Source: Coptis chinensis
Taxonomy: Eukaryota; Streptophyta; Magnoliopsida; Ranunculales; Ranunculaceae
DNA length: 64,000 bases
Assembly: GCA_015680905.1 (NCBI GenBank)
Contig: CM027377.1
Location: 65,679,501 to 65,743,500 of the forward strand
Direction: 5' to 3'
Below are positions 1 through 11,064 of this stretch, piece after piece. The first letter of the stretch is position 1. The number at the start of each line of letters is the position of its first letter. A model generated the notes under the pieces. That model did no database searches. It had not been told where the DNA came from and saw only the letters and a program-made list of their open reading frames with translations. The position numbers and the translations under genes were made by a program.

Positions 1-21
1 TCACTATTCTCGTCATTCATT

Positions 22-1280
22 ATGGCTGACGAAAATCCACCAGCTGAGAAGCCCCTTTCAGACTTCTATACAGCATTACAAGAAGGACCTTCTTCCTGCA
101 TCAAACTCGAGGATATTGTCGGTGATTTTTGAATTCCGCCAAACATTTTTAGTTTGTTACCTGTGTATCATGGTTTGGATCATGAAAAACCATACAATCA
201 CCTTCGTAGGCTTCAGCAAGTGGCCACAACATTTCACCATCCAGCCGTCTCTAAGGAACAACTCTTGCTTCGATTGTTTCCATTCACTTTAGCGGATAAA
301 GCGTCAGTTTGGCTAGCAGGACAACAGCCACAATCCATAGACACATGGAATAAACTTGTTCAAGCTTTCATGCTACAATTTTATACTCAGAAGAAAACTA
401 TTGAAATGTTTCAGAAAATTCAATTCTTTCGTCAAAATCCTCATGAATCCGTTACGGAAGCATGGAGTCGATTTACCGATCTTCTTTTAGAATGTCTTCA
501 TCACCAGCTAGACAAAGCTGTCCTTGTTCGTTCATTTTTTAATGGACTTTCTGATCATCAAAAAGAAACTCTTGATATAATGAACAGCGGTTGCTTCATG
601 GACAAAGGAGCTACTGAAGCATATACTTTTCTTGAAAAACAAGCGAAAAGATGTACACATTGGGGTAACACTGATTCTTCTAGGTCATCTAAGGATACTG
701 TTACAAAAGCTACGTCTATTTTTGAGGTAAAACCCGATCCCGAATTGAAAAAACTAATAGAATCCCTCACTAAAAAAGTAGATGCTCTTGCAATACAAGT
801 AAACGATCAACTTCCACAACAGGCTATGAACGTTAACACTTCCCTATGTGTTCTATGTCTCAATCTAGACCATCTCGATGCTTATTGTCCCTTGTTACAT
901 ACTCCACCTACCCAAACACAGGAGGAGGCATGTGCATTCAACATTCCTAATACACCTTGGAGACAATATCCGAATTTTGCTTAGCGCCCGAATAATCAAC
1001 AGATGGCTCCTCCAGGTTTCGCCAATCCACCTGTTCAACCAATCAACAACTTTATTCCATATCGCCAAGGAAATAATTAGCAATACCAACAAAGTCAAAA
1101 TCAGTTTCAAAGTAATTCAAATGCTAACTATCAAAACAACTGTAGCCTTGTTCCAGCCAATCCAAATCCTGGCTATAATGAACAACTTCTCAATAATAAT
1201 CGTGAACTAGTCCCTGTTGCACAACCTACGATGGCAATGAATCTACGGAGGTTCCAATGAATCTGTTTCAGAGAATGAAC
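22..1280 (+). pseudogene. Retrotransposon gag region (element 1), broken
   Basis: This region resembles Athila gag, which forms the capsid and nucleocapsid. The start at 22 is chosen because the N-terminal residues match the complete element's gag at 44,164. The longest open stretch (154-984) includes the family motif LLPVYHGLDHEKPYNHLRR and the capsid-like segment FPFTLADKASVWL. A CX2CX4HX4C zinc knuckle (CVLCLNLDHLDAYC) lies near 868-909. A Gln/Asn-rich linker follows. The region is broken and is treated as a fossil. Confidence 0.9.
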
Positions 1281-1285
1281 CTACG

Positions 1286-2422
1286 ATGGCAACACCAAGT
1301 TCAACAACGTCACCATCTCAAAAATTGGGAAACGAGAAAGTGGATCCTTATGCCAAATTCCGCCCTAAGGCACCATTTCCTGCCCGTTTAGCAAAGAATA
1401 AACCGGATGAAAATTTTGATGAAATTAGAGAAACTTTTAAGAATTTGATAATAAACTTACCCTTTCTCGATGCCGTAAAGCAATTACCAAAACATGCAAA
1501 ATTTTTGAAAGACATGTGCACCACAAAAAGAAAATTAAATGTGCCTCAACAGGCCTTCCTTACCGAACAGTTTCCATCCATCACTGAATACAATGGTATA
1601 GTCAAATACAAGGACCCCAGTAGACCAACAGTTCCATGTACATTAGATGATAAATATACAGCTACTGCATTACTAGACCTAGGAGCTAGTGTGAACTTAC
1701 TTCCTTATTACTTATTCAAACAACTAGGTCTCCATGAGCTTAAACCTACCACGATAACTCTACAATTGGCCGATCGTTCCATTAAGTATCCAAAAGGCAT
1801 TGTGGAAAACGTCCTTGTAAAAGTCCAAGATTTCTTTTATCCCATAGATTTTGTCATTTTGGATATAGAAGTTGCCTGTGACTCCATTCCTATCATATTA
1901 GGGGGTCCGTTCCTCGCAACTGCTAATGCACTCATAAATTGTAGGGATGGGTCCATGACCATGTCCTTCGGAAATCTTTCTGTCGAGGTTAATGTGTTCA
2001 AGTTGATGAAACAAATTCTAGAGAATGACATTGATGGTGAGATTAACCTGGTTGACGCCCTTGTACAAGAATATTTCACAAACTCTTTTCCTGAAAATGA
2101 AGTACACCAATTCCACCCTTTTGGTGGTTCTGAATTTGATGTTGATAATTATTCACAGGATGTACACGAGTTTTTAGAGTCAATACCACTAATTAACCCT
2201 ACTACCGTCCTACCAAGCGACTTGGACGAACATCAATCTGTTTTCTCTCTGGAAGATGACTTTCCTCAAGAATCTTTAATACCCACTCCTCCCAACCCTG
2301 ACTTAAAGCATGTTCCTTTGGACTTAAAATACGTACATTTAGATCCAGATGGTAGTCACCCAATTATCATATCATCACAATTGACTGCCGATCAGGAATC
2401 ACGTTTAATTAAGGTCATTTAA
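1286..2422 (+). pseudogene. Retrotransposon aspartic protease region (element 1)
   Basis: This 378-codon open stretch holds the element's aspartic protease. The active-site-like motif LLDLGASVNLLP lies about 130 residues in, where Athila proteases carry D-L-G-A-S instead of the usual D-T/S-G. It is followed by the conserved LADRSIKYPKGIVENVLVKV and DFVILD blocks. An acidic, Pro-rich spacer then leads to the RT domain. The same blocks occur at 46,171-46,842 in the complete element and, on the minus strand, at 8,233-8,433. Confidence 0.88.
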
Positions 2423-3870
2423 GAACACCGTTTTGCTATTGGATGGTCTCTCGATGACATTAAAGGCATTGACCCTAATGTGTGGACCCATCACATACAT
2501 CTTGAAGAAAATGCCAAGACATCACGTGAACCGCAACGTTGTCTAAATCCCACCATGAAGGATGTGGTATGGGAAGAAATTTTAAGGTTACTTGATGCAA
2601 GTATTATTTACCCCATCTCGGATAGTGTTTGGGTGAGTCCCGTACACATTCCCAAGAAGTCTGGCATTACAGTTGTGTGAAATGATAAAGATGAATGCAT
2701 CTCCACTCACAATCCCGTGAAGTGGCGAATATGCATTGGCTATCGCAAACTTAATGCGGTCACTCGTAAAGATAATTTTCTACTTCCCTCTATCGACCAG
2801 ATGCTTGAACGGTTAGCCTGTCATGCATATTACTGTTTTCTTGATGGTTATCTAGGATATTTTTAGATAGTCATAGATCCTGCTGATCAAGAAAAGACTA
2901 CGTTCACCTGTCCTTTTGGTACATTTGCATATAAACGAATGTCATTCGGCCTTTGCAATGCACCTGGTACTTTCTAACGCTGGATGCTTCACATTTTCAG
3001 TGATATGGTTGAACGTTTTATGGAAGTATTCATGGACGACTTCTTAATATATGGAGATTCTTTCGATAGCTGTCTATCAAATCTTGAAAAGGTCTTTACA
3101 CGTTGTGAAGAGAAAAACCTTGTTCTTAATTGGGAAAAAAATGCCATTTCATGGTTAAAAAAGGAATAGTTTTAGGACATATCATTTCAAAACACGGAAT
3201 CGAAGTCGACAAAGCTAAGATAGAAAAAATTGCTTCACTTCCTATACCAAAAACAGTTCGCGACATTCGCGCATTTTTAGAACACGTAGGTTTCTATAGG
3301 AGATTTATTCAAGATTTCTCAAAGGTTGCTCGACCTTTAACCAATCTCTTGTTTAAAGATGCCATTTTTTACTTCAGTTTCAATTGCAAACAAACTTTTG
3401 AGACTTTAAAATCCGCCTTAACTACCGCTCCCATAATTCAATCACCTAATTGGTCTAAACCTTTTGAATTAATGTGTGACGCGAGTGACTACGCTATTGG
3501 AGCTGTCATAGGGCAACGCTGAGAGAACAAACCAATTGTCATTTACTACACTAGTAAAACTCTTAATGAAGCGCAACGTAACTATACCACCACTGAAAAA
3601 GAATTTCTCGCAGTTGTCTATGCCCTGGATAAGTTTCGTCCTTACCTAGTTGGTTCTTCCACAATAGTCTATACTGACCATGCGGCATTGTGTTATCTAT
3701 TAGAAAAGAAAGATGCCAAACTGAGGTTGATCCGTTGGATCCTCCTTTTGCAAGAGTTTACTCTAGAAATTAGAGATAAAAAAAGGTTGCAAGAACGTGG
3801 TAGTAGACCATTTATCACGACTCGTTAATGATGTCGATAATGATGCCGAGCCAATCTGTGATTCATTTTC
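2423..3870 (+). pseudogene. Reverse transcriptase and RNase H region (element 1), truncated
   Basis: The RT domain is recognised by the YPISDS block, the VHIPKKSGI segment and the catalytic-motif segment VFMDDFLIYG near 3,030. The thumb/connection follows (GHIISKHGIEVDKAKIEKI, then an FYRRFIQDFSKVARPL-type block). RNase H begins near 3,460 with LMCDASDYAIGAVIGQR. The integrase expected next is absent: the sequence switches to a minus-strand element at about 3,870. The region is broken. Confidence 0.88.
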
Positions 3871-4207
3871 GTAAGTGTAGACATACATATTATCTACCCA
3901 ATAGCACCATGGGTCTTGTATTTCAGCGGGCATAGCAAGTCCAAGAACAAATGCTAGCAAGAACCTGGTAATTTCCATTGGTTCATTATCAATGTTGATG
4001 GAGAACACTTGTTCTCCATCTGGTCTTTCAAAGAAAATGCAGTTATCGTAAAAATAAGATGCTAGTGTTGGAGAATAAAGTGCATCAGGTCTTATCATAA
4101 GCGGCTCCCAGCCAACGTATGTGATCGCCTCGCGAAACCAAACACCATAAGTAGTGCTTTGGAACAAATCTTCGAAAGACTGTTCGGTATCAATGTTGGA
4201 GATGTCA
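3871..4207 (-). pseudogene. Athila accessory ORF b, N-terminal part, truncated
   Basis: The protein contains the segment STTYGVWFREAITYVGWEPL followed by a YSPTLASYFYDN-type block. This resembles the N-terminal part of the accessory ORF at 54,437 (FRDYITQVGWNSL, then YSPRF) and belongs with the plant-transposon/ATHILA ORF-1-like proteins. Function is unknown. It is cut at 3,871 by the junction with element 1. A TATA-like box lies about 340 bp upstream (4,546-4,555). It is a fossil. Confidence 0.7.
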
Positions 4208-4545
4208 TCTCAAACTTACGCTCTGGAATAGTTGTGAATGATCCGGATACTTCCCGCAGAAAACTGGAAATTTTTCTGTCCACGGAAGTCAGGGCGCGAG
4301 TGCGCTCTGAATAGTTGGAATTTCCAGTGTTTGAGCGCGTGTCACGCTCACCTTGAAAGCATGAAAGCGCTCGACAAAAATTCAAAAAATATGCAGCCTT
4401 GAAAGTGCGCTTCCCTCAGAGGGCTTGAAAGTGCTTTCGAGTTGCTGAAACTCGGAAAATGAGCCGAAACGTGGGAATCGTGGGAGTGAAAGGTGAGTGA
4501 TGGAGTTTAGGTGTAGTGTGAGTTGTGAGTGTAGAATGTATGAAG

Positions 4546-4555
4546 TTTATATAGG
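4546..4555 (-). promoter_or_regulatory. TATA-like box ahead of accessory ORF b
   Basis: The minus strand reads CCTATATAAA, followed by a C/A-rich, G-poor leader of about 90 nt, as is common in plant 5' UTRs. It stands alone in the spacer between the two accessory ORFs, upstream of ORF b, so a separate internal promoter is plausible. No expression evidence is available from the sequence. Confidence 0.45.
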
Positions 4556-4842
4556 TTTTAAGTTGCTAAAACGGATCGGGAAGTTGCCAAAACTAATTAC
4601 GGCAGTTTCCGGAAATCCTAAAATTTCCAAACCCGAAAACGGAAACAACTCATTATCTTGATTCTAATTCAAACCTAGTATCTTTTAGGTTGAATTTATG
4701 ATAGAATCTACCTATTTAATCTAGATTTCATCCTACCCTTATACTTATTCCTGGATATGCCTAATCGGCCATATTTTCACCTTGACTCCACAATAAATTC
4801 TAACACGAGGGTTATATAAAAATCATGCTGGAATAGATAAAA

Positions 4843-4856
4843 CCACCCCCAAACAA
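4843..4856 (-). other. Internal polypurine-tract-like sequence
   Basis: The minus strand reads TTGTTTGGGGGTGG, essentially the same as the terminal polypurine tract of the outer element at 60,932-60,947. It lies in the spacer between accessory ORFs a and b (4,208-5,111). Apart from the TATA-like box, nothing else is recognised in that spacer. Confidence 0.6.
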
Positions 4857-5111
4857 TTTGGGAAGGTGGGATCAATATGAGACAACCACGATAATAAAAA
4901 TAACCGTGATTATATTAAAATTTTCATTCGAGTACATTTCACTACAAAATTCAAATTACGGAAATCAAACTTACATTAAAATAAATAACAATAATGAAAC
5001 TACAAATAAACATAAAACATCAAACGATGCTATCCCTAACTACTCCAAGATCATTGGTAGCGGAGGGCACACGGTCCAAGATCGCTCACGGGCTCGATGG
5101 GCCAAGCACCA

Positions 5112-6198
5112 TTAGATCCTTCGGCGGCGGATTTCGTGCCTCGATGGTGTGTCCTCAGAAGGAGAGTCCCCGTGAGGTGGGAATCGTGTAAGCATCTCTT
5201 CCCGGAACTGGCGCTGAGCTTCTAGCTCGGCCCTCATCTGTTCCCACCTCTCATCCTCTCTCTGTGTACGGATCTCGAAGTTATGATGCATCGTTGCCTG
5301 TCGAGTCCGGAGGTCTTCGCAGATGGTGTTGTTTAACGCATGCCACGATGAATCACAGCCATGCGTTCTGCGTCTGACCAACACCTCTCCAAGGCATCCG
5401 CATCAAAACAAGTCAAATCCTCCTCATCCTCCGAGGCATTCTGATTTCCCCCAGCCTCCTCGGCATTCTGATCTCCACCATCCTCTTCTTCTTCTTCTCT
5501 ATCCTCAGCCAACCTCCAAACTCGTTGGACACACTCCTTATAGATGCGAGGGTTACGGTGTAGGGTGATGTAAGTCCTATCAGTCGCCTGAGCTGCTCTC
5601 AACTTCAACATGATCTTGGTTATCAACACAGGGAGAGGGGCAACAGACTTCCCTACTCCCCTAATCATGCTAAGTAAAAACTCCAAGATGCAGAACTCAT
5701 ACTTCTGCTCCTGGAGTATCCATAAGATGTGGAGGCAGTTCAGGCCAATGTCGCTGACCTTCTCCTTCCCCAGGACATTCCGACCAATCCATCGAAGCCG
5801 CGGCAAACCGGGGTTGGTCCTAAGGGAAGCCTGACGAACACAATGCGACCTCGCATTGTAGTTCCCTTCAGTAACTGTCTCGTTCATCAATGGCTCTACC
5901 CCATTATGTTGGGACTCCTGCAACGTGACATCCAAATGGATTCTAGGCGGATGCCTAGAATCTCAGCCAACAACCCAGTCGTCACTTCCTTCCTCCTCTT
6001 CGCCACCACAACAAAAATCCTCGTCCCTTCCAACTCCCTTGTATTGTAGAACCGTCGGACTAAGTCCTCGTGGTAATAGGCTTCAGTCGAGTACCACAAG
6101 CTATTCCAGTTTCGACTGATCATTTCGTCACCGTAAAACGGCGCAAAGTGGTCGCCTGTAAAAGCTTGCTCCGGCAAAATTCGGCGTTGTTGAGCCAT
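5112..6198 (-). pseudogene. Athila accessory ORF a, broken
   Basis: This stretch starts with MAQQRRILPEQAFTGDHFAP, then an ISRNWNSLWYS block and a YYHEDLVRRFYNTRELEG block. These correspond to the accessory ORFs at 51,090 and 53,222 and to the ATHILA ORF-1/'putative plant transposon protein' type. The middle is Leu/Ile-rich. A strongly acidic Glu/Asp run (minus-strand coding near 5,400-5,510) is followed by a charged, probably coiled-coil tail (EDERWEQMRAELEAQRQFRE). It lies downstream of gag-protease in the position where some Athila elements carry an env-like gene, but I see no signal peptide or membrane segment. It is a fossil with a few breaks. Confidence 0.72.
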
Positions 6199-7293
6199 TG
6201 GTGTTTGGAATGTAGTGGGGGTTTAAATGGGATGTGGTGGTGGGTTGTTAATCGACCAACTGAAGCAAACAATGGTGGTGGTGGTGTGGCGGGCGGGCGG
6301 CAACAAAATTTGGAATTTCCGATGGTTTTGCTTATTTAATTTGGTGGAGGTGGTGGTGGTAGGCGTTTGCAAAATCGATTTGGGTTGGGTATTGATTGTG
6401 AAAATGGGTTAATTTAATTTTTTTTTTTTAGGTTTTGTTTTAAGCTTTGGGCGTTAATGGCGGATTGTGGAAGATGATCGCGACTGTTGGTGAAGGTAAG
6501 GGCGCGGGTGCGCTGTCGGTGGGCGCGGGTTGGGCCCAAGCCCAAATCGAAATTTGTGATTTTTTTTCGATTTTTCGCGAAACTTCAAATCAAAATTGCC
6601 GCTTCGTTACCGGTCCGATTTTTGCGAATGAGTTATGGAAATGATCAGGAGAGAATTTCCAATCCAATGATCCATAAAACACTCTATTCCGACCGTGGAT
6701 GACATATAAGATAGTGGAAAATGCCTCGAAGTGCGTGCATGACGTACGTTATGCGAACAATTGGACTCTAAAATCATGGATTATGTCAACCCGAATCGTA
6801 ATACAATTAAACGGCCTAAGCAACTGTAATGGGAAATAAACATTCTAGGACGAAAACACGAACACCCCACCCCCAAACAATTTTTTTACAATGGAGCTTA
6901 GAAAATTTGTTTTTAGCAGTGGGTCTTTTAAAGTAAGATTCCCGAGACTTCCTATATTACTATGTTTATTCCTATATTACTATGTTTTTTACTATGTTTA
7001 TTCCTATATATATATATATTTATTTATTTATTTTTAATTTTAAAAGAAAACAATAAACAAGAAGGACATAATTCACCCCATAGAGAAACATGACTCAAAA
7101 ATTCGAGAAACATGCAAGAGTGGAAAACGTGAATTATGTTTAAACGTGGACTTAGAATCCGGTACTTACAGCCACACACTCCATAGGGAGGGCCCGGTTA
7201 CCTTAACGGTGTACTCACCAATATATGGAAATGAAAGGAAATCCACCAAACACAAAAGTTGAGTCGTTTATAGTCAGATACTCGAGACTTTAT
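6199..7293 (-). other. Spacer between gag-protease and accessory ORF a
   Basis: This is noncoding retroelement sequence. On the minus strand a polypurine-like TTGTTTGGGGGTGGGG lies at 6,865-6,880. After it come several hundred bases that resemble the leader of the accessory ORF at 51,090, including 'lineage-common' GGGCTTGGGCCCAA-type stretches, and then ORF a. The part nearest 7,000 is AT-rich with short TATTT/TTTA runs. Confidence 0.55.
6865..6880 (-). other. Internal polypurine-tract-like sequence
   Basis: The minus strand reads TTGTTTGGGGGTGGGG. It is the second internal tract of this type in the minus-strand element; the other is at 4,843-4,856. Each of the two precedes an accessory ORF. 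Confidence 0.6.
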
Positions 7294-8136
7294 CTAAACA
7301 TATGTATGAACATGCAGTTTATCATATATCAACAACCGAAATAGTTGTGGATCATTCCATAAATAAATATCACAGAAAAGATATCCAAACACAATCAAGC
7401 ACCAAGATTTCCTATGATGCAACCTAGTGAAATGAAAGCGAAGTCGGATCACCCTATTACGTAACCTAGCATGCACCTTCTTTTTCATTTTTGAACGAGT
7501 GGGTGTTCTAGTAAATAAGTGTGGAAAAGTGGATGGTTGTGGAGAATATGGTCGATATGGATAAGTTGTAGAAGGATAGCATGTAAAAAATGAGGATGTG
7601 GGTTTAGCACAAAACTCATTCATGGTGTGTGTAGGGACTATCTCAAGTCTGAAAATGAAGGTGTCAAACGCTTTTGTCTTATGAAGTATTTGTTTACTAG
7701 GTGGATTTAAAAAATTATGAAGCACAGAAGAAACAAAAGGATCGAGTGCAAACTCGAGATTCCTTTGAAAGGGTGGAAGGAGGGAAGTCGAGGTGGATGT
7801 TGTGGAAAGTAGTTCTTGATAGGATGAATTATCACCTGCTCTAAGAAACTCATTGAATTGCTCATCTAGATTGATCATATCCTCGTTACTATGATAGTCA
7901 TCTACATCTTTGAGAAAGTCATCTATCTCATCCTCATCCATAATATGTGTATCGACTAGAGTAGGGATGGAAATATTAGAGTCTGAACTTCCAAAGGAAA
8001 GAAATTTGGGCATATGATTATCAGGGAACGTGTTGTTGAAATAATCTCGAGCAAATCTTTCGATCATGCTAACCTCTCCATCCATAGACGAATCGGGTAA
8101 CTGCGGTCTTTGTTTTAAAAACATTGACTTCAACAA
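7294..8136 (-). pseudogene. Family A-specific basic tail after protease
   Basis: This 280-codon open stretch follows the protease. Its first half is acidic and Ser-rich (MDEDEIDDFLKDVDDYHSNE). Its second half is Pro/Tyr-rich, then strongly basic (RSKMKKKVHARLRNRVIRLR), and ends with a hydrophobic run (SWCLIVFGYLFCDIYLW). The same tail recurs in the outer plus-strand element near 40,412-40,740. I do not recognise a known domain. It occupies the place where RT, RNase H and integrase would be expected in an autonomous element. Confidence 0.7.
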
Positions 8137-8544
8137 GCAAGATGGCCAAAAGACATGGACATTGAACCATCGCGCAATTAATGAGCGATTTGCGGTTGCC
8201 GGAAAGGGCCTAAGATGATCGGGACAGAGTCGTTAATCGACTTCTGTATCGAGGATGACAAAATCAGCCGGATAGTAAAAATCTTGAACTTTTACCAGAA
8301 CATTTTCGACCACACCCTTAGGATACTTAATAGACCAATCAGCTAATTGCAACGTCATTTTAGTGGGTTGCATCTCGTCTAGACCTATTTGTCTATACAA
8401 ATAAAACGAGAGTAAGTTAACACTAGCCCCCAAGTCTAATAACGCGGTCGTCGTATAAGAATCTCCTAAGGTGCATTGTACAGTAGGACGACCAGGGTCC
8501 TTGTACTTAACAATTCCATTATGTTCAGATAGAATTGGGAATTG
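8137..8544 (-). pseudogene. Aspartic protease region (family A, minus strand), broken
   Basis: The stretch 8,233-8,433 encodes MGASVNLLSFYLYRQIGLDE, a LADWSIKYPKGVVENVLVKV block and DFVILDTEV. These correspond to the DLGASVNLLP...DFVILD protease core at 1,670-1,870 and 46,171-46,300. The first residue of the catalytic D-L-G-A-S motif is less clear here. The region is broken. Confidence 0.8.
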
Positions 8545-10270
8545 TTATGTTAAAAAGGCATCTTTTGGTATATTTGTCTTACGCCTAGTAGTACACAATT
8601 CCTTAAGAAACTTAGCATGGTGTGGTAGCTTTTTAATAGCTTCGAGGAAGGGAAGGTTTATAGTTAGATTCTTGAAAACATCCCTAATCTCCTCATAATT
8701 TGTATCCCTAGTTAACACGGCTAATTTTTGTGGAAACGGTGGTTTCTGTCTATATTTAGCAATAGTATCACCTGGATGTTTAACCGTGGCTTTCTGTTTC
8801 TTAGGTTGTGTTGTAACTGGTACCTCTACAGTGGTAGGGTCTTCAGTTTCTATTTCGGTATCTAGTAAAATAGCGGTGTAGGGGACTCTTGGTGGGGTAA
8901 CTATAGGCATAGTTACTTTGTTATCAACCACTCTGCCAGAACGGAGAGTGGTGATGGCCTTTAGCTCACCTACATTTTCATATTCATTACTAGTATTATC
9001 TGTTACCTCAAAGGCTGTATTTGTTGTTTTAGGATTAGGTATTTCATGACTTGGAAACACACCTTTGGGTTGGGCTTTATCTTGAGCCAACTGTTGGGTT
9101 AAATTATTAACGGATTGTAGAAGCTGTTGGTTAAATTGAGCCATGGTTTGGAAAAGTTTTTGGCTTACTTGTATGAAGGTGTCAAGACGATCCGGTTGTG
9201 TGGGTCTAGTAGTCACGGGTGGTGTGACTGGAACTATTTCACGTTAATTATTTATTGGTGAATTTTGATAGTTATTATTTACCGTAACGATACCTCTATT
9301 AGCATTATAATTATTATAACTACCTTGACTTTGTGCTTGACCTTGTCGAGGTTGCACTTGGTTGTTATAATTATTAAAATTACCCTGACCCTGTCCTTGT
9401 CGTGGTGGAGCTTGGTTAAAACTTTGTGTTGGCCTAACATATTGATTATTGTACCCTTGAGGTGTGACGTGTTGGTTATTTCTCCAACCGAAGCTGGGAT
9501 TTTGTCTCCAAGGGGCGTTAGGTTCACTATTAATAGAACAAGCCTGTTCATAGGCTATAGGGACGATGGGAGTTGGGATGCTTTCGGGGCTCAACAGAAA
9601 CTACATGGATTTGAATTTACATTCATAATGGGGGATAGGCTTTTGTTGAACGAAATGGCCTCTACCTTTTAGTGAGTGATTCGATTAGAGTTTTAAGCTC
9701 GAATCGTGTTTAATTTCAAACATACCGCGCCTTAACTGTATTTGATGAACTAGCCGGCGGTGGATATCATCACTACCCCGGTTGTTATTTCGCTTTAGTT
9801 TGATCCTCTAAAATTTATAAGCCTCCGAGGCTCCTTTGCTTAAGAAACTACCCCATTCATTATGTCTAGGACTTCTTTATGGTGGTGTAGAAGTCCTTTG
9901 AAAAAAGGCACTAACTAACGTGTCTTTTGCTAAGTTATGATGTGGACACTCTATAAGGAGATCGGTGAAATGATTCCAAGCCTCGAAAATGATTCATGAG
10001 GATTTTGTCGAAAAGAAATGAATCTTGGAAAACATCTCATCCGTCTTTAGGGGTGGGTAAAATGTTCCATAAACAAATTTGAACAAGTTTAGCCCATGAG
10101 TCCACGTAATTAGGCGTTTGGGCGTTAACCAAAGACTTGCTTTATCGGCTAAGGTGAAAGGGAATACCACGAAGTTTAATTTGTTCCGCACCAACCGTAG
10201 GATGGTGGAATGTTGTTAGGACTTGTTCAATCCTACGCGTATGCCGATAAGGTTTTTCATTGTCTAATCC
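8545..10270 (-). pseudogene. gag region (family A, minus strand), broken
   Basis: The capsid-like part lies near 9,994-10,194 (VFPFTLADKASLWL). The nucleocapsid/linker lies at 9,244-9,594 with APWRQNPSFGWRN and a long Gln/Asn-rich, low-complexity stretch. The 223-codon block at 8,545-9,216 contains LDTFIQVSQKLFQTMAQFNQ and the AITTLRSGRVVDNKV motif. Each segment has a counterpart in the outer plus-strand element at 37,552-39,221. The region is broken at several points. Confidence 0.85.
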
Positions 10271-11049
10271 ATGAAAACGGGTAACAAATTAAAAATATTT
10301 GGGGATTCGAAATCCCCAATCGGTCCGCTAGAACGATGCAAGATTTGGGGTTATCGCTCAAGGCTTTGTAGAAGTCGAGAGAGGAGTCTCTTCTTCGCCG
10401 GGCATCAGGTCGGTGATGTGTGTGAAATAGTAGCTAGAGGTGTAGTGGGTGGTATACTAGATAAACTTGTTTGTTGGACGTTGTTGTGTAATTACGTTAC
10501 GTGTTTTGTTGGCCGGACCTTAATCTCATACAAGGCTAAAACCAAACTTAGCTAAACACATCAACACTCCAAACAATTACGATATACTAGTATAAAACTC
10601 TAACAGGAGATGCGAGGTGTGGAAGAAAGGAATACCTGACAAGGCCCTTGTTTCGCTTTTATGAATAGCGTCTTGTTTACGCGTGTTCGTATATAACGTG
10701 TTAGAACACTGAAAAATTTGAAAAATCAAAGTTCGAGTCAAAACCGTAGAATTCGGAAAAATTAACAAAGGCAAAGGCTCGCATAGAAGCTGGTCGTCGC
10801 TCGAGAAGTAATTTTCAAATTACAATGTTTTTAGGTGGTCGCTCCATATGGGGCGGGCAAGGCCAAGATTCAGCTATAGAGAGCAGTTGCGCTTTCCTCC
10901 GCGTGGCTGGCGGTCGTAATTTCTTTCTGAAATTTTTCAACGATGAAACTGAAAGCCACAGTATGAATCAAACACGAGTGGGTGGGTGAAATGGGACTTT
11001 TAAGAAAAGTACTTACACTACGAAAACAATGCGAAAGTGCAACTAAGAT
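10271..11049 (-). other. 5' leader of the minus-strand family A element
   Basis: This is noncoding sequence between the primer-binding site and gag. It parallels 36,897-37,551 of the outer element: both carry a stretch around AAGACGCTATTCATAAGCG-type sequence, on opposite strands. No coding region is supported. Confidence 0.6.
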
Positions 11050-11062
11050 GACAGCGGCGCCA
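11050..11062 (-). promoter_or_regulatory. Primer-binding site, tRNA-Asp type
   Basis: The minus strand reads TGGCGCCGCTGTC immediately after the 5' LTR with a 2-nt gap. Athila and Tat elements characteristically use a primer site beginning TGGCGCCGTTGCC, complementary to tRNA-Asp. The match extends to 11 of 13 bases. Confidence 0.8.
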
Positions 11063-11064
11063 TT

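Larger units (their letters stand above)
1..3870 (+). mobile_element. Athila-type Ty3/gypsy element 1, 5' coding part (gag to RNase H)
   Basis: This is the left part of a plus-strand LTR retrotransposon whose 5' LTR lies outside the window. It carries gag, aspartic protease, reverse transcriptase and RNase H in Ty3/gypsy order. Its gag, protease and RNase H line up closely in protein sequence with the complete element at 40,894-59,036, so it belongs to the same family B group. Homology stops at about 3,870, just after RNase H, where a minus-strand element begins. The matching 3' end resumes at 12,617. The element is broken, with on the order of ten breaks, and is older than the complete copy. 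Confidence 0.93.

Noticed and set aside
5323-6412. Several plus-strand open frames of 60-106 codons
   Set aside because: They are antisense to accessory ORF a of the minus-strand element or lie in its leader.
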